From Plasmodiophora brassicae (taxonomy: Eukaryota; Endomyxa: Phytomyxea; Phytomyxea; Plasmodiophorida), in the NCBI GenBank assembly GCA_036867785.1, contig CP145414.1, forward strand, positions 1,381,324-1,445,323: a DNA stretch of 64,000 nucleotides, read 5' to 3'. The position numbers and the translations under genes were made by a program. This document shows positions 12,491-24,332 of this stretch, one piece after another; the first letter of the stretch is position 1; every line of letters starts with the position of its first letter. The notes under the pieces are model-generated. The model was not told the origin of the DNA. It was given only the letters and a program-made list of their open reading frames with translations, and did not search any database.

Positions 12491-13569
12491 TCAACGATTT
12501 CCAGACTGGGACGCAGGTTGATCGCGTTGTCCCATGATAACGGCACCTCCGACAATAGCTGCAGCAACGCCAGCGGCACGCAGCATGCCTTTGCTTGGCA
12601 TCAAGCCGGACAACGAGTACGGCACCCGGACCGTCAAGCCATACTGCCGGCCGAGATCGACTGCTCTTTCCGCCTTTCGTCCATCAGCGCGAAACACCAC
12701 AGGAGACTTCTTGGACACGATCATTGTTGTCGACAGCTCGCGGAAGACGTCATCGATTCGTTTCTGGTATGCTTTGTACGCTTTGTTCTTCCTGCGTAAC
12801 TTAGACTGTTAGACAAACCAGCGGGCGCCACAGCAACGTCACTGGCTTGCATTGCCCACCTGCATCGTCCGGCATAGTATACAAGGTCGTGAAGCGGCTC
12901 GTAATCTGTCGCCCAGTGCGCAGTCTGGCCCATAGGTGCATCCCTTTTGATCATCTCCTCCAGGATGGGTTTCCATTTGACGAATGTCGGACAGTGCGAC
13001 CTTACAATCGAATTAGCAGGACAGCAAATGCTTACATCTGCGTACGTACCCAGCGAGGCGAATGGCAAGATTGAGCGGGCGGGAGCAGACCGGTAATTGC
13101 AGGAACCTAGAGGAAAACGTCAGAATCAGTCAGCGCTGGGAGATACTTGCATCGCGACGACCGTTTCGCATCCGGGTCGCACTCTTTTAACGAATCGCCA
13201 TTCTTGATCTTACTGATGGCGATCCCGCTCCACTTATCAAACATGGGATTGTTCCCACTGACGTTACATCCGCGTTTAGAGACAGGAGCCCACTCACAAA
13301 CGTACGTAGAAGCCCTACTCTGGTTTCGAACCGGGTTTGAGCGCAGCGGCGCAGTTGTACAGTGCGTCATGCAGTGTCTCCCTCGGCCTGGCGGCGACGA
13401 AGAACGCAACAGAGGCAACAATAACGACCACTATGATGGTCGACAACGATGCGGCGGCTTTCGACACCGACATGGCACGTTGCAGGGCGACCACGGCAGT
13501 GCACAGCAACGGGCTGATCCCGAAATTGCGTGACCGCAGTGGCGCAGTCACGTCCAGACTCGACTGCAA
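12491..13569 (-). CDS. Cys-rich protein with N- and C-terminal membrane segments
   Basis: Unrecognised. Likely exons: 13569-13361 with a TM segment (STIIVVVIVASVAFFVAA); 13314-about 13150 (TYVCEWAPVSKRGCNVSGNN, then FDKWSGIAISKI, CDPDAKRSSRC); a short exon; about 13046-12847 (SHCPTFVKWKPILEEMI, MGQTAHWATDYEPLHDLVYY); and 12814-12491 (KLRRKNKAYKAYQKRIDDVF) ending in a second TM (MLRAAGVAAAIVGGAVIM). The intron between 13360 and 13315 restores the frame. Conserved-looking Cys and Trp suggest a lumenal domain between membrane anchors. It could instead be two genes split near 12830. The ATG may be 13473 (MSVSKAAAS). Confidence 0.5.
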
Positions 13570-13965
13570 CTGCAGCCGGGGTGTCTATTTCTGGAACAGC
13601 GCCTGTGAGGTAACATAGGTAGCTGCAGATTAAAACTGGGAGACGCCTGGATCATGCTGCATTGCCGCTCTCGCTTATGTGGGTAATGTCTAACGAAGTA
13701 ACCGTTGTCCGGGACGACAAGCCGAACAATAATCATGAATACCGAACGAAGCGTCAAGCAAGACGACTGTCATTGTCAGTGCGACGCTCCGTGTGCTGGT
13801 ACAGCAAGGTCCAATTCGTAGTGTCAGCGTTGTCGCGATCGTTCCCATGCGACGGGTCGTTCAACGACGGGCGGTTATCGTGCGGCCACCGTGGCAACCG
13901 CCGTTGCAGGCAGCAGGCACAATTGGGAGGCGGAGTGCGGGCCGTGATTGCGAGCCGCCCTGCCC
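13570..13965. promoter_or_regulatory. Divergent intergenic region upstream of MED13
   Basis: About 396 bases between the start of the leftward Cys-rich protein and the rightward MED13 gene. It presumably holds both promoters. No specific motif identified. Confidence 0.4.
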
Positions 13966-16900
13966 ATGTCCAACGTCTATCGGCTGGCGCACGTGCCCGA
14001 CATCACCTACGACGTTGTTGACCTGCCGCCGGACGTCAGGGATGCCGATTGGCTGCACCGCATCCTGCAGGGTGGTGCCGAGGCAGTGACCGTCCCGGAC
14101 GACTGGCCGATCCTGGCCGCCCCGGATCAATCCATGTCCAAACTGGTCCGGTTCTCGCACGACCCAGGCATGGCACTCTCATGCGAATTCGACCCGGCCG
14201 ATAACGACGAGATTGTCCTGGCGCTGAACAATGCTCTCCAGATCGACCTGCATCGAAGAACGGGGCCGCCCTGCACCATCCAGTTCTTCATCTCCGGTAT
14301 TCGTCATTCGTTCGGGTCGCCTCGGTTTCTGTGCCAAGTAACGGGGCGTCTGGCATATCGCAGGGGATGTCATCTGCGCCTACGTCGTGGCCCCGCACAT
14401 GGCACCTGAGCCGCCTGAACGGACGCCCAGTTCCCTGCACGACCTATTGGAATGCACCAGTCAGCTGCTCGCGCCGTCCGGGTCGTCGACGTCACTATCG
14501 TCATCACCGTCTGCGGGGAATGTGGCAACACCCGCCGGACAACACGCCTCCACGACGCCCAGATCAGGGTCGGCTGCTGCGCTGACGTCTCCCGGCCCAG
14601 GAGCGCGTCCCATATCGCCAGGGCCACCGCGACCAAAGGTCGCCTCCAGGCACGTTTCCAGTGCGTTCCTGTTCCGTAAGCGATCCCCGGCCTACGGCGG
14701 GATTACATTGCCTGACCAGGTGGCGTCTGTCAAAATCCCAAAGTACATGGCCCGGTTCGTACCGCATCGCATACGGTACGTTCGCGAGCGGGAGTACGCC
14801 GACTGCACGCCATCGCCTGTCAAGATGGACATTGACGACGTTCGGGCGCCGGTGCCCGATGAAGGCGAGGCTGGCGGCGGATCGTCGTCTGAGCAGTCTA
14901 ATGTGGGCAAGTCGACATCTGCATCGAGGGCGCCGTTGCTAACGTTGTCATGTAGGACGAGAGTGAGATGATTGATGAAAGCGATCCGCACGACGAGTTC
15001 GAACTGGCAGCGGCGCTACCGGCGCTGCTCGTGCTTCTCCAACAGCATGTCCACGATCCCTTCTTCTGTCGGATCGTGCTCGGCTATACGGCGGAGAGCG
15101 TTCCCAGGCAGGGTCGGTTTCGCCAGCATCTGTCGCAGCGATTCCTACGACAGCGCTGCCTGGCTCTCGCGTCGATATCGCTGCCGGATTGGCGTTTGGA
15201 AGCGGAACCCGTTCCAGTGATGAGCCTGGGATCGGATTCGGCCGTGCACCCGAACCAGCTCTCGTCCATTGAACGCGTCACGATTGAGGACTGCGAGGTC
15301 CTCACCGGGTTCGATGGCGATATCCGGACACTGTCGCCTTCTGCGATTGCATTCTGGGACGAAGCCTGTCTGGAACCGTTCAAGTCCAGAGCCGACATCT
15401 CGTACGTTGTCGTGCCCGACATGACCGCGTCCAGATCCGAACAGTCGTCCCTGTACCAGCCGTTTTTCGAAGCCCTTAGCGTCATGTATGAGGTGCGACT
15501 GGCTCTGTCGCACGTTCCTGGTTCTGCTTGCTGACTACCGTAGACGTGCATGCTTGGACGGCACAGCGCCATCAAATGCATCGACGACTTCATGTCCATG
15601 CCGACGCTGTTCCACGGCGGGTCGGCTCGACAGTACTACGAGTTCGTTATGGACCAGATCGGTATGCCGATGATGCTGGGCTCTCTGGTGTTCGTCCACG
15701 CCTCATCTGCGTCGGTCTACAGGCTCTCCAGCGCTGCGTGCTAAACTGTCGTCAACGGAAACCAGCATCGTCGTCCTGTACTTGGTCGTCGACAAGGATG
15801 ACGGTCTCCTGTCGTCATTGCCTTGGTTTTCGTCTGTGGTCAACCGCCTGCGCCTGGCGTTCGGGTCACCAACCTGGGACTCCTCGTCCAGAAGGAAGAA
15901 CGTCATCGCACAGGTTGTGCCTCGTGGGGTCATCCATGAGCGCTACGACCTCGTAGAGGACGGCCGGTGCAGCACGCTGCGACAGATGGCGTTCTCCGTG
16001 TTCTCCCGGTGCCATTTCGTCCCGGCCATACCTGCCGACGCCAGGGGTCAGCAGTCGGATCAGCTTCTGTCGAACGGTCTCGGTCTTACCGCTCTCGAGC
16101 CCGCGTTCGTCGTCCATGCCAGGTCCGACATTCCGTACCCCGGGCACGTTGCCGGGCACGATCAGCAGCAACGATCCTTGCTGGCCGTGCACGTCGCGTA
16201 CACGGTCGTCGGTACGACAATGCTGTCCTGCCATAACGTGCTCGAGGCCGACTCACATGTGGCGCATGCATCAGGTGAATACGTGTGCGGGTGTGCCACC
16301 GATATGCGCGGTGAACGCCTGCAGACGAGCGTCTCGCGTGGCGCCACGCTGGCTCGTGGCCTCGAATCGTTCTGGACGGCATGCATACGACCCATCCTGG
16401 ACTTTCTTCATTCGCGCACGGACCAGGGGGCCATGACGCTCGTCGTCTGCAGGAACGGCACGCGGATGCCTGCTGATGAGCAGTCGCTGTGGGCGTCCTT
16501 GCTAGCGTCCCGGTTGGGCGGCGTCTGGACATCCCTGAATGAGCGCGATCTGAGGGGGCGGGACGACGCTCCGCGCGACGAGACGATCATCGCGAGGGAC
16601 GTTGCGGCTGAAGACGCGGCGCCGGCCGACACACGATTCCTTGTGTCCGCTGCGTTCCTGACGTCGTGCGCAGGCAGCCCCGCGCTTCAGCCGGTCAGCA
16701 CCCGCCTGTCCACGCATCTGGGGGGCCTGTGTGTTCTGAAACAGTGTGCCCGTATAGGTGGACGACCCGTCGGAAGCCTGCTTCGTCATGCACCGGCACT
16801 GGCCAATGGATGCCGCCTGCGGGCCTCGCGCCATTGTCCATGGCAACATCTACGACGGGCGCACGGGCATCGCCTTGCAAATGTCGCTGGAGGCCTACGT

Positions 16901-17135
16901 CGTCCACTCGCCGGCGAACCACCAGGTCGTGACGTGCGTCACGCCCGCCTTTGTGTTTGACGCGTTCAGGGCCGTTCTGGAGCAGACCGCGGCGCTGACC
17001 CTTTTCGAACCTGGCGAACCGCCGTTGCACATTTCCACGACGCACCGTCTCGCCCGATTGCTGGCCGTCGCCTTGCCGGACGCTGCTGATGCGCGCCAGC
17101 AGCAATCGTCGCCTTCGGACGGTCGTCCCGCGTGA
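13966..17135 (+). CDS. MED13: Mediator complex subunit 13 (MED13) homologue
   Basis: MED13 links the CDK8 kinase module to core Mediator. The product (about 950 residues, shorter than the animal form) starts MSNVYRLAHVPDITYDVVDL at 13966. A phase-1 intron at 14303-14363 joins FFISGIR to DVICAYVVAPHM. A Ser/Pro-rich linker follows, then the family core: AIAFWDEACLEPFKSRADIS, YVVVPDM, FFEALSVMYE spliced to TCMLGRHSAI (the MED13 YE-CRLGRH signature), and VVLYLVVDKDDG. The C-terminal PIWI-like region ends LLAVALPDAADARQQQ. About six introns of 45-60 bp. The intron near 14901-14955 and the one near 16741-16757 are inferred from frame. Confidence 0.78.
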
Positions 17136-17250
17136 GTACGACCATGCGTTCTATTATGTGCATAGTCGTACGTACGTCGTTGCAGTATACAAATACCCAT
17201 CCAGCGCCCCCATTGCATACGTGTGTACTCAACGCTTCGGCGCGACGTCG

Positions 17251-18154
17251 TTATCGGTATACAGAGACCCATCCGGACGGCGCCACGGTTCGCCAGGTCA
17301 TCAGGGCGCCAGCGCTGACGACCGGAATCGCCAGGTTGTCGTCCAGGCCGTCGACCTCGCATAGCTCAGCTATCGCGGACGATACGCCTCCGACGACGCC
17401 CTGCGAGATGACCGATACGGGGTCGCGGTCCCCAACGACGACGGACAGGTACGTCGCCGTTACAATGAACGACGCGGTGGCATTGGCGGTCACGCCGATC
17501 AGCGTCTTGCCGTTCGCGAAGCGGAACGACGACGGCGTTGCAAGCCTGACGCCGAAGAAGGACGCGCACGGGTCACCGATCGTTACCAGCAGCGTCGCCT
17601 GAAGGTTATGCTGCTCAGCGACACGCGAGCAACGATGCGCGACGCCGGTACCAGGATGGCATACGGCTTCGGGAACAGCAGGAGAACCAGGTCGACACCG
17701 ACCATCATGTGGAAGGCGCTGGGTAGGTCATGGAGCTCACGCGGCCGAAGGACGGGCGCGAACAACCTGTTGAACGTGTCGTTGAATTTGGGATCCGACC
17801 GGCGCCACCGATGCAGGGCGTAAAAGATGGCGACCGAGGTGGTCATTGCGGCAACGGCTTCCGCCGCAGTCAGAACGTACTGGCCAATGATGGCGAACGA
17901 CATTCCTGGGCAGGCGGGCACACGCCTAAATCACGGGGCCCGACCCAGAACGGGTATCGTCGTGCGCGCGCGTTACCGATGCAAATGTGCACGGCCTTGC
18001 GGCGCAGCTGGATGGGGTCGACGGCACCGGCGGCAACGGGCGCATCGTCCTGCGCAACCCTGGCGTTCCAGGTGACGACGACGTAGAGCACGACCAGGAC
18101 GCCAGCAATGGCGACGAGCGGAACGGCGACGCCGCCCACGTCCGGGGCCAACAT
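17251..18154 (-). CDS. CTP-dependent lipid kinase family membrane protein (DGK1 / dolichol kinase / phytol kinase type)
   Basis: Polytopic membrane protein of the SEC59/DGK1/VTE5 family, which phosphorylates a lipid alcohol using CTP. Exon 1 (18154-17977) starts MLAPDVGGVAVPLVAIAGVL, a TM segment, then IQLRRKAVHICIG, the family RK-x-x-H motif. Exon 2 starts at 17905 (MSFAIIGQYVLTAAEAVAAM). Exon 3 carries the nucleotide-binding core TIGDPCASFFGVRLA, FANGKTLIGV and the signature AELCEVDGLDDNLAIPVVSA. The intron between exons 2 and 3 is only about 26 bp (35 bp with the alternative donor). About 250 residues. Substrate (diacylglycerol, dolichol or phytol) cannot be decided from sequence. Confidence 0.75.
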
Positions 18155-18768
18155 TGCCTAGGGGCGCGCGTCGCGCTTCCGACGCGCAACCGCGAATCAA
18201 CGGGGACACCGTTTTGAACGAGCGAACGCGCGCGCCCCCCGCGTGAACGCCACGAAGCGCGTGTATGGATCGATGCCCCCTCCGTGGCGTTACGGTTCAG
18301 CAGACGGTCGACGACGACGTCGCCAGTGGGCCGACTATACGTGACACGCGTCTCGTGTCCGCCGGGGGCGCAGGACGAGCCGAATGCCGCGCACGCAACG
18401 TTTTTCGGGGTGCCGCGACTGCCGCGCGTGACGGCCCACTGTCGGGGGGGGGGGGGGGGGGCGGCTCGACCCTCGGTGTAACTGTCACTGGCGGCGCGCG
18501 TTGACGGCGGCGGCATATCCCGCCATCACTCCACGGGGGACTACTGGGCGCGTTGTCGACGCAGCAGCCGTGTCTGCCGGAACGTGGCGTTGCCGTCGTC
18601 GAGCGCAGCAGGTGATCCTATTTTGAGTGCGCGCCGTGGTGGTGGGTGGTGTGTGGTGCAGCAGGTCGCAGTGCAGGCGACGGGTCCCCCTGACGGCCGC
18701 GTGGTGGCTGTTGTTGTCCCCGGGCGAATACAGACGTGCGTTCGGGGAATCGCTGACGTGGCGGGGCG
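18155..18768. other. Intergenic region with an 18-base G homopolymer
   Basis: Between the leftward lipid kinase and a rightward small gene. Very GC-rich. It contains a run of 18 G at 18444-18461. No supported gene; long frames on both strands are compositional. Confidence 0.5.
18444..18461 (+). repeat. Poly-G tract (18 G)
   Basis: Uninterrupted run of G in the intergenic region. It could form a G-quadruplex on the plus strand. Its length is likely uncertain in the assembly. Confidence 0.9.
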
Positions 18769-19338
18769 ATGCTGGACGGGGAGGCGGACCAGTGTGCGGC
18801 GCGTCTGGTGGCGCAGTGGTGCGAATCCCGGGGCCTGTGGGACTGTGCCGCCGCCCTGCAGGCCGCCGTCCCCAACGGCCACCTGCCGCTCACGTCCGAC
18901 CAGGTCCTCGTTGCCGTCAACGCGCTGATCGCGCAGCATCTAGCGGGGCGGGCCGCCGCCGTCACGTCGATGAAGTGCACGCCGCCCGGGTCGACGCCGA
19001 CCGCCGACGCGTTCCTGCAACTGAGCGCCAGCGCCGATCCCGACATGCTGGACGTTGTCGGCGCGCCTGTCAGCGGCGCGCGAAGACGCCTGGCGCAGGA
19101 CGGGGAGAGTTTCCCGCCCGTCGAGGCCATCCGCAATCGCATGTCGAACGCCATCATCCGGTCGGAATCGGCGGTCGCCCTGCACCACCCGCGCCGACGA
19201 TCGCTGTCGTCCGAGCAGCGCCCGGACCTGAACGCCAGCTCCATCTCGGCGGCCAGCTCCACCGTCATCGTCGACGACCTGCTGCGCGACCAGGACACGG
19301 TCGACCTCGACAGGTTCCTCGACGAGATCCACCAATAA
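18769..19338 (+). CDS. Hypothetical protein with LisH-like N-terminus
   Basis: 189 residues, single exon, starting MLDGEADQCAARLVAQW. Residues 10-32 (ARLVAQWCESRGLWDCAAAL) have the spacing of a LisH dimerisation helix pair, followed by a second helical stretch. The rest is low-complexity Ser/Ala/Asp-rich with a short basic-Ser motif (HHPRRRSLSSEQ) and an acidic C-terminus (DLDRFLDEIHQ). LisH proteins act as dimeric scaffolds for microtubule or ubiquitin-ligase assemblies. The match is weak, so treat the function as unknown. Confidence 0.55.
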   Translation: MLDGEADQCAARLVAQWCESRGLWDCAAALQAAVPNGHLPLTSDQVLVAVNALIAQHLAGRAAAVTSMKCTPPGSTPTADAFLQLSASADPDMLDVVGAPVSGARRRLAQDGESFPPVEAIRNRMSNAIIRSESAVALHHPRRRSLSSEQRPDLNASSISAASSTVIVDDLLRDQDTVDLDRFLDEIHQ

Positions 19339-19699
19339 GTACAGCATCATCGTACAGCGGCGCCGTCGGCGGCGGATCGACGCTGTCGTGGGTCTACCGT
19401 CACCCGTTAGCAGGGCAGAGCGTGACGCCACGCTCGCCGCCTCCACGAATCTTGCCCGTCGACAAGTTGACTCACGGGTGGTCGCCCAGGACACGAGGTG
19501 CCATGAGTCACACGCGGGATACTGTCGTGTCACTCTTGGCTGGACGGGGGGGTGAAGCCGTGTCAGCGCACACGCCCCACCCAACGCGCTGTCATTACCG
19601 AATTATCGCGCTAGTTGCGTTACGAACCGAACCCTACCATTTTCTAACGCCAAGACGGGGGGCGCACGCGCACGCGCTGATCTAACCAGCACCAACGAC
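19339..19699. other. Intergenic region upstream of F-BAR-like gene
   Basis: 361 bases with no supported gene. It should hold the 3' end of the LisH-like gene and the promoter of the F-BAR-like gene. Confidence 0.4.
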
Positions 19700-21024
19700 A
19701 TGTCGGCCGTACAGGACCAACAGCAGCAGCAGCAGCAGCACAGCCGCGACGACCACTTCTCGTCGTCGTCCGACTCGGAGGTCGACTCGACAACGTCGCC
19801 CGTTGTCGTCGCCGCGCCACACCTGGCGATCGACACGTCGGCGGACGACGACCACCCGATGGCGGCGGCGACGGGACAGGGCCGGGCCCGGGGCGCCGAC
19901 GACGACGTGCCCACCGAGTTCTGGATGGCGACCCGGCAGACGCAGTGCGGCGCGAACCTGACCGAACGCATGGTGTCGTTCATGAAGCAGGTGACGGCCG
20001 CCCAGGCCGAGTTCGCCGACAAGCTGGCGGCCATCTCGGCCGCCGAGTTGCAGCGCGCCAAGAACGGCCCGGCCGATTCGCCCATCTACGCCGAGTACTG
20101 GACGCAGCTCCAGCTCGCCATGCGCCTCTGCCGGACATGGTCGGCGTCGACCAAGGAGATGACGTCGGCGATCGGCGCGCTGATGGCCCCCATGGATCGC
20201 GTCGTGCTGATCGGGCGCGCGCGCATGAAGGAATGCGCCCACTGGAACGTCGAGCTGAACAAGGCGCTGTCCGTGTTCCACACGAACGTGGCCAAGCGCC
20301 AGGCCAAGTGCTACAAGGCGCTGGCGGTCGTCATGACGCCCGAGTACTTTGACCAGACGCCGGCGCACAAGGCGCACGCCGTCCGCCGGGCGGCGCCGAC
20401 CGTCGCCAAGTACGTCGAGCAGATCGACGAGGCCAACGCCTGGCTGACCAAGTACATGGCGCAGCGCCCGACGCTCAAGACGCGCCTGGAGACGCTCGAG
20501 GCCAAGCGCATCGACCTGACGCGCACGGCGCTGACGACGTTCGCCGCGCAGATCCAGACGATGGGCCAGGTGCTGGCCGAGACCGCCCAGGAGATCGTCG
20601 CCGGCGTCGACGCCGTCGACGACCGCGCCTGCAAGATGGCCTTCGTCAACGACCTGAAGGCGCTGCCGACGCCGCACCTGGAGAACCCGGCCCTGTTCGA
20701 GTACACGCTGCCGGTGCCGATCAGCGAGCTGGGCCTGCGGGCGGTGCGCGTGCCGCGCGCGCCGCGCCCCCCGCACCAGCAGCCGCAGCGCGGCGCCGCC
20801 GCCCAGGACGACGACCTGGAATCGTCGGCCGTGTCGACGTCGGAGGCGCGGACGCCCAGCAGCGTCGCCGGCGACGCACAGCACATGGAGATGCCCGCCG
20901 AGGACGGCAACCGCATGACGTTCCGCCTGTCGTCGCTGGCGCAGCGCATGTTCGGCACGGGCGGCGACGTGAAACCGGTGGCGCCGGCGGCGCGCCGGGC
21001 GTCGCGCAAGCCGCAACGCGATGA

Positions 21025-21062
<38 letters not shown>

Positions 21063-21301
21063 CGAGCGATGCGGACGACGATGGCCACGCGGACGACGAC
21101 GAGGCCGACGAGGACGTCGTCGACAACGGGGTCGGCGTGGAGCGCGCCGCCGCCGCCCAGAACGGCCCGACCCGGTTCGGGAACATCCCGATCAACAACG
21201 GCAAGGCGGGCGGGCGCCCGGGCATGAAGGTCGCGCGTCGCGCCTCGGCCGTCGCCAACGCCGACGAAATGGACCGGTCGTTCATGGCGCCCAGCGCGTA
21301 A
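19700..21301 (+). CDS. F-BAR/BAR-like coiled-coil protein with polyQ tracts
   Basis: 533 residues, one uninterrupted exon, unusual in this intron-rich window. A polyQ tract follows the start (MSAVQDQQQQ). Residues about 72-340 are long amphipathic helices beginning EFWMATRQTQCGANLTERM, with the FCH/F-BAR-like order of a small fixed start, a 'sharing' helix (YAEYWTQLQLAMRLCRTW) and long helices (KYMAQRPTLKTRLETLEAKR). These modules bind and curve membranes and link to actin. The C-terminal part is disordered with a second polyQ run of about 12 and acidic repeats (DADDDGHADDDEADEDVV). No SH3 domain seen. Assignment rests on helix pattern, so it is moderate. Confidence 0.6.
21023..21061 (+). repeat. 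CAG/CAA microsatellite encoding polyQ
   Basis: Pure run of CAG triplets, initiated by CAA, inside the F-BAR-like gene; encodes about 12 Gln. A shorter tract lies at 19719-19741. Expected to vary in length. Confidence 0.85.
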
Positions 21302-21446
21302 TCGTCATCACCACCTCCACCATCATCATCAACAACAACAACAACAGCACGCCTGCATGGGATAAACAGCAGTGAACGGTTCGTGTGTAGAGGCTACTGG
21401 CCCGATCTGCAGTGTACTGAGAGGTGCATCGAACCGGTCGGCCGGG

Positions 21447-22434
21447 TCAGACGGTGTGGGCACCGCCGCCGCCACCCGGGCTGGTCAGCGCGGTCGTCGC
21501 CCTGCGCTCCGGTCGCGTGCGCTCGTCGATGGCCAGGGCGGCCTGGCCGCGGAATCGCTCGATGGAGGCGCGTCGTCGGTAGTAGAGGACGGCGGCGACC
21601 ACCAGGAGCGACCCGACGATGGCGGCGATGACGGCGACGATGACGACGCGGTGCAGGTCGCGCTGCGCGTCGGGCGTCGACGCCTGTGGCAGCACGTCGA
21701 CCTGGGCCGACGCCGCCAGCGGCGTCAGCGCGGCGCAGGACCGGCGCATGACGATGTCGCCAATGTAATGGTCCTGGGCGGTCGCCGTGAACCCTTGCAG
21801 GACCAGGGCGGCCAGCGCGTACCGCGGCAGGCGCGCCGGGTCGATCTCCAGGCGCACGCGGTGCAGGAGGTCGTCCTCGGTCGTGTACGTCCACGACAGG
21901 GCCGTCGGCGACGACCTGTCCGCTCTGCAGGGCCCCGAGGCGACCATTTCCAGGGTGACCTGCACCACTGGGCGTCAGCGCCGCTTGGGGGGCGGACGCG
22001 CAGGCGACGACGACGCGACCTTTAACGAGCTCGCCCTGGGCATGCGGGCCTCGAACTCGATGCTCGTCAACGGGAACCCCTGCGCGGGTTCGGTCAGAAC
22101 GACGAACGGCGGCCCGTATAGGTGGACGGCGTACGGATGGGCTGGCATCGAAGCAGACGTCGCTGGAGGCGGTCAGCGGCAGGCGCAGCTTGGACGACGC
22201 CGACGGGATGACGTGCAGCATCGACCCGGGCCCGTTCGGGTTGGGGACGCGCGCGATCTGGGTGAACGCCATGTACGACATGGGCGTCTGCAGCGACGTG
22301 CGACCGGCGACAAAGTCGCGAGCATCGTCAAAGTCGGCGACGCGGACCTGCAGGTCGCGGCAGACGCCATCGTCGTCGTCGTTGTTGCCGGCCCGCGCCA
22401 CGACAACCAACATGACGGCCAGGGCGGACAGCAT
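21447..22434 (-). CDS. Type I single-pass membrane protein, unknown function
   Basis: Exon 1 starts at 22434 with a signal peptide ([20 protein letters not shown]), then a predicted extracellular segment ([30 protein letters not shown]). A phase-0 intron of about 66 bp leads to [20 protein letters not shown]. After a further intron the last exon runs [32 protein letters not shown], then a TM segment ([20 protein letters not shown]) and a basic cytosolic stop-transfer YYRRR. It ends with a short Gly/Ala tail at 21447. About 285 residues. No domain recognised. The splice choice near 22020-22150 is inferred from keeping the frame open. Confidence 0.6.
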
Positions 22435-22608
22435 CGGTCCCTGAACGACGCTCCCAAATACTGGCGGGGCGCGACCGGGATGGAGCGGTGGCGCCAGGCT
22501 CGCCCCATGACTCGCGAGAATATCTTCTGGGGCGGCAGGACCCTGTGACGGCGACGACACGAGAGCGCACCCTCACAATCCGTTCTATATCTGCCGACAG
22601 CTGATCGT

Positions 22609-23877
22609 TCATTGCCGGGAGCAGGGCGACGAATCGTCGGGGTCGTCCTTGAAGATGGCGCAGTGGGGAAGGCCGGCGGCGTCGATCCACCCGCGGTACA
22701 TGCCCGACGTGTTCGGCATGGCGATGCGGCCGCCGGCATCGACGGCGATCAGCCCGCCGGTACCGCCGGCATCCTCCACGCGTCTCAGGCTGGCGGCGGT
22801 CGCATCGCGCACGCCCTGCTGCCCGTACTTGATGCGACAGGCGACGTCGTACGCCGCCACCGTCTGTATGAAGAACTGGAACAGCGGCGGGGGGTGATAC
22901 GTCAGATGTGACGTTACCAGCAGGCGCACCAGCTGGTCGAACCTCGCCGTCGCCCGTCCCGGAACACGCCACGACCCCGTTCTCGGCATAGTTGCCAGCG
23001 CCGATCAGCGGCGTATCGCCGATACGCCAAGTCCACTTGTTGGTCTTCCCGCCCGTCGACGTCGCGGCGGCCAGGTTGCCGAGCGCGTCCACGGCCACAG
23101 CACCGACGGTGCCCTTGGACGGGACCGGCGCGCCATCCGCCTCCGACAGCGTCGGCGCCAGACCCAGGCCCTGACGTTCACAGGACACAACGCCGTCAGC
23201 GACACATGTCGAACACTGGCATTGCTGGGCCGGAGAGGCGTACCGCCCGATGCTGCGCGTATCGGTGCGACGTGTCAAAGTAGGACGGGTCCACGAGGTC
23301 CAGGTGGTGATCCAGGGCGAACTGTTCGGCGTCGGCGCCGGCCAGGAAGCAGTGCGTCCCGGGTGCATGCCGACGGATCAGGTCGGCCAGCAGAATCGGG
23401 TTCTTCACCCGGGACAGCATCGTGCAGGCGCCGGATCGCCCCGACAATCCGTCCGTCACCGACGCCTGTCGCACCGTCAGCACCTGCGCCAATGGCAAAC
23501 CGGTTCGATACGACGGGCACAGGTTCGGTACCTCACATCGGTGCAGGCCGTCCCGTGTGTAGACGGCGCCTTTGCCGGCGTTGAACAACGGGTTGTCTTC
23601 CAGGGCGACCACCGCCGCAATGCAGGCGTCGACGGCCCGTGTCGACGAGCTGGGCGACGACGACGCCGTCAGCGCGGCATGGCCGGCCACTAGCGCGTGT
23701 CCCAGGCCCTGGAGCAGCGCCTGCCTGCGCCCATATTACGCACACGTCAGTCGACGACGCCGGGTGTGCCATGAACGGCCAGAACACGGCAGACCGCTGG
23801 TCGGGCGTGACGCGCTCCCTGCTAATGATACCGGCGCCACCGTGCACGACGAGGACTGGCGGCGCCGGCGTCGTCAT
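22609..23877 (-). CDS. ASRGL1: Isoaspartyl peptidase / L-asparaginase (Ntn-hydrolase, ASRGL1 type)
   Basis: Hydrolyses asparagine and isoaspartyl dipeptides after self-cleavage. Exon 1 starts [18 protein letters not shown], the family N-terminus. Next come [17 protein letters not shown] and [20 protein letters not shown] with KGAVYT. The autocleavage site is [20 protein letters not shown], in which Thr after Gly becomes the nucleophile, followed by [18 protein letters not shown] and [20 protein letters not shown]. The C-terminus is [19 protein letters not shown]. Three or more introns. The small linker between subunits ([15 protein letters not shown]) is typical. ATG 23901 is an alternative start, eight codons upstream. 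Catalytic residues appear complete. Confidence 0.88.
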
Positions 23878-23901
23878 CTCGGGGGTCTCCTTACGCGGCA
23901 C

Positions 23902-24332
23902 GGACTGGCGGTCCGCGTCCGGCCAATGGCGAGGTCGGTGGGCGGCCTGCGAGTGCCGCCTGCTGACCGGGCGGGACCCCGTTGACAGTACGTCGCCGAC
24001 GTGCCTATGGCGGATGGTGGCGGGGACATGCCTGGGATACCGCTGTACGTATGCTGCCTGGGGCCAGCAGTTGTCTGTAGTGCAGAGACATCCATGCTGC
24101 TGCAGCTACCGTATATACAGTACTATGGTCGTCGCTCCTTAAGTGCCCCGTCACAGGCAGCGTAGGCGACTGTGTGACGGCGTACGCACAGCCATGCGCC
24201 ACCTGGCTTCGTCGGGGGAAGCCGAAACGCACTGTGTACCGCCTAGGCCCGCGCGGCTTCCGCTGCCTGCCGCATGTCATAGGTCCGGTTGTCATTTGTG
24301 AATTGGCTTGACGACGAGCAGACGCGGGGACA
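23902..24332. promoter_or_regulatory. Divergent intergenic region, asparaginase / Lys-rich secreted protein
   Basis: 431 bases between a leftward and a rightward start. Several short reading frames occur but none resembles a protein. Presumed to hold both promoters. Confidence 0.4.

Noticed and set aside
19682-21088. Leftward 468-codon frame rich in Arg/His/Leu
   Set aside because: Antisense shadow of the single-exon F-BAR-like gene; low-complexity composition typical of GC-rich antisense frames.
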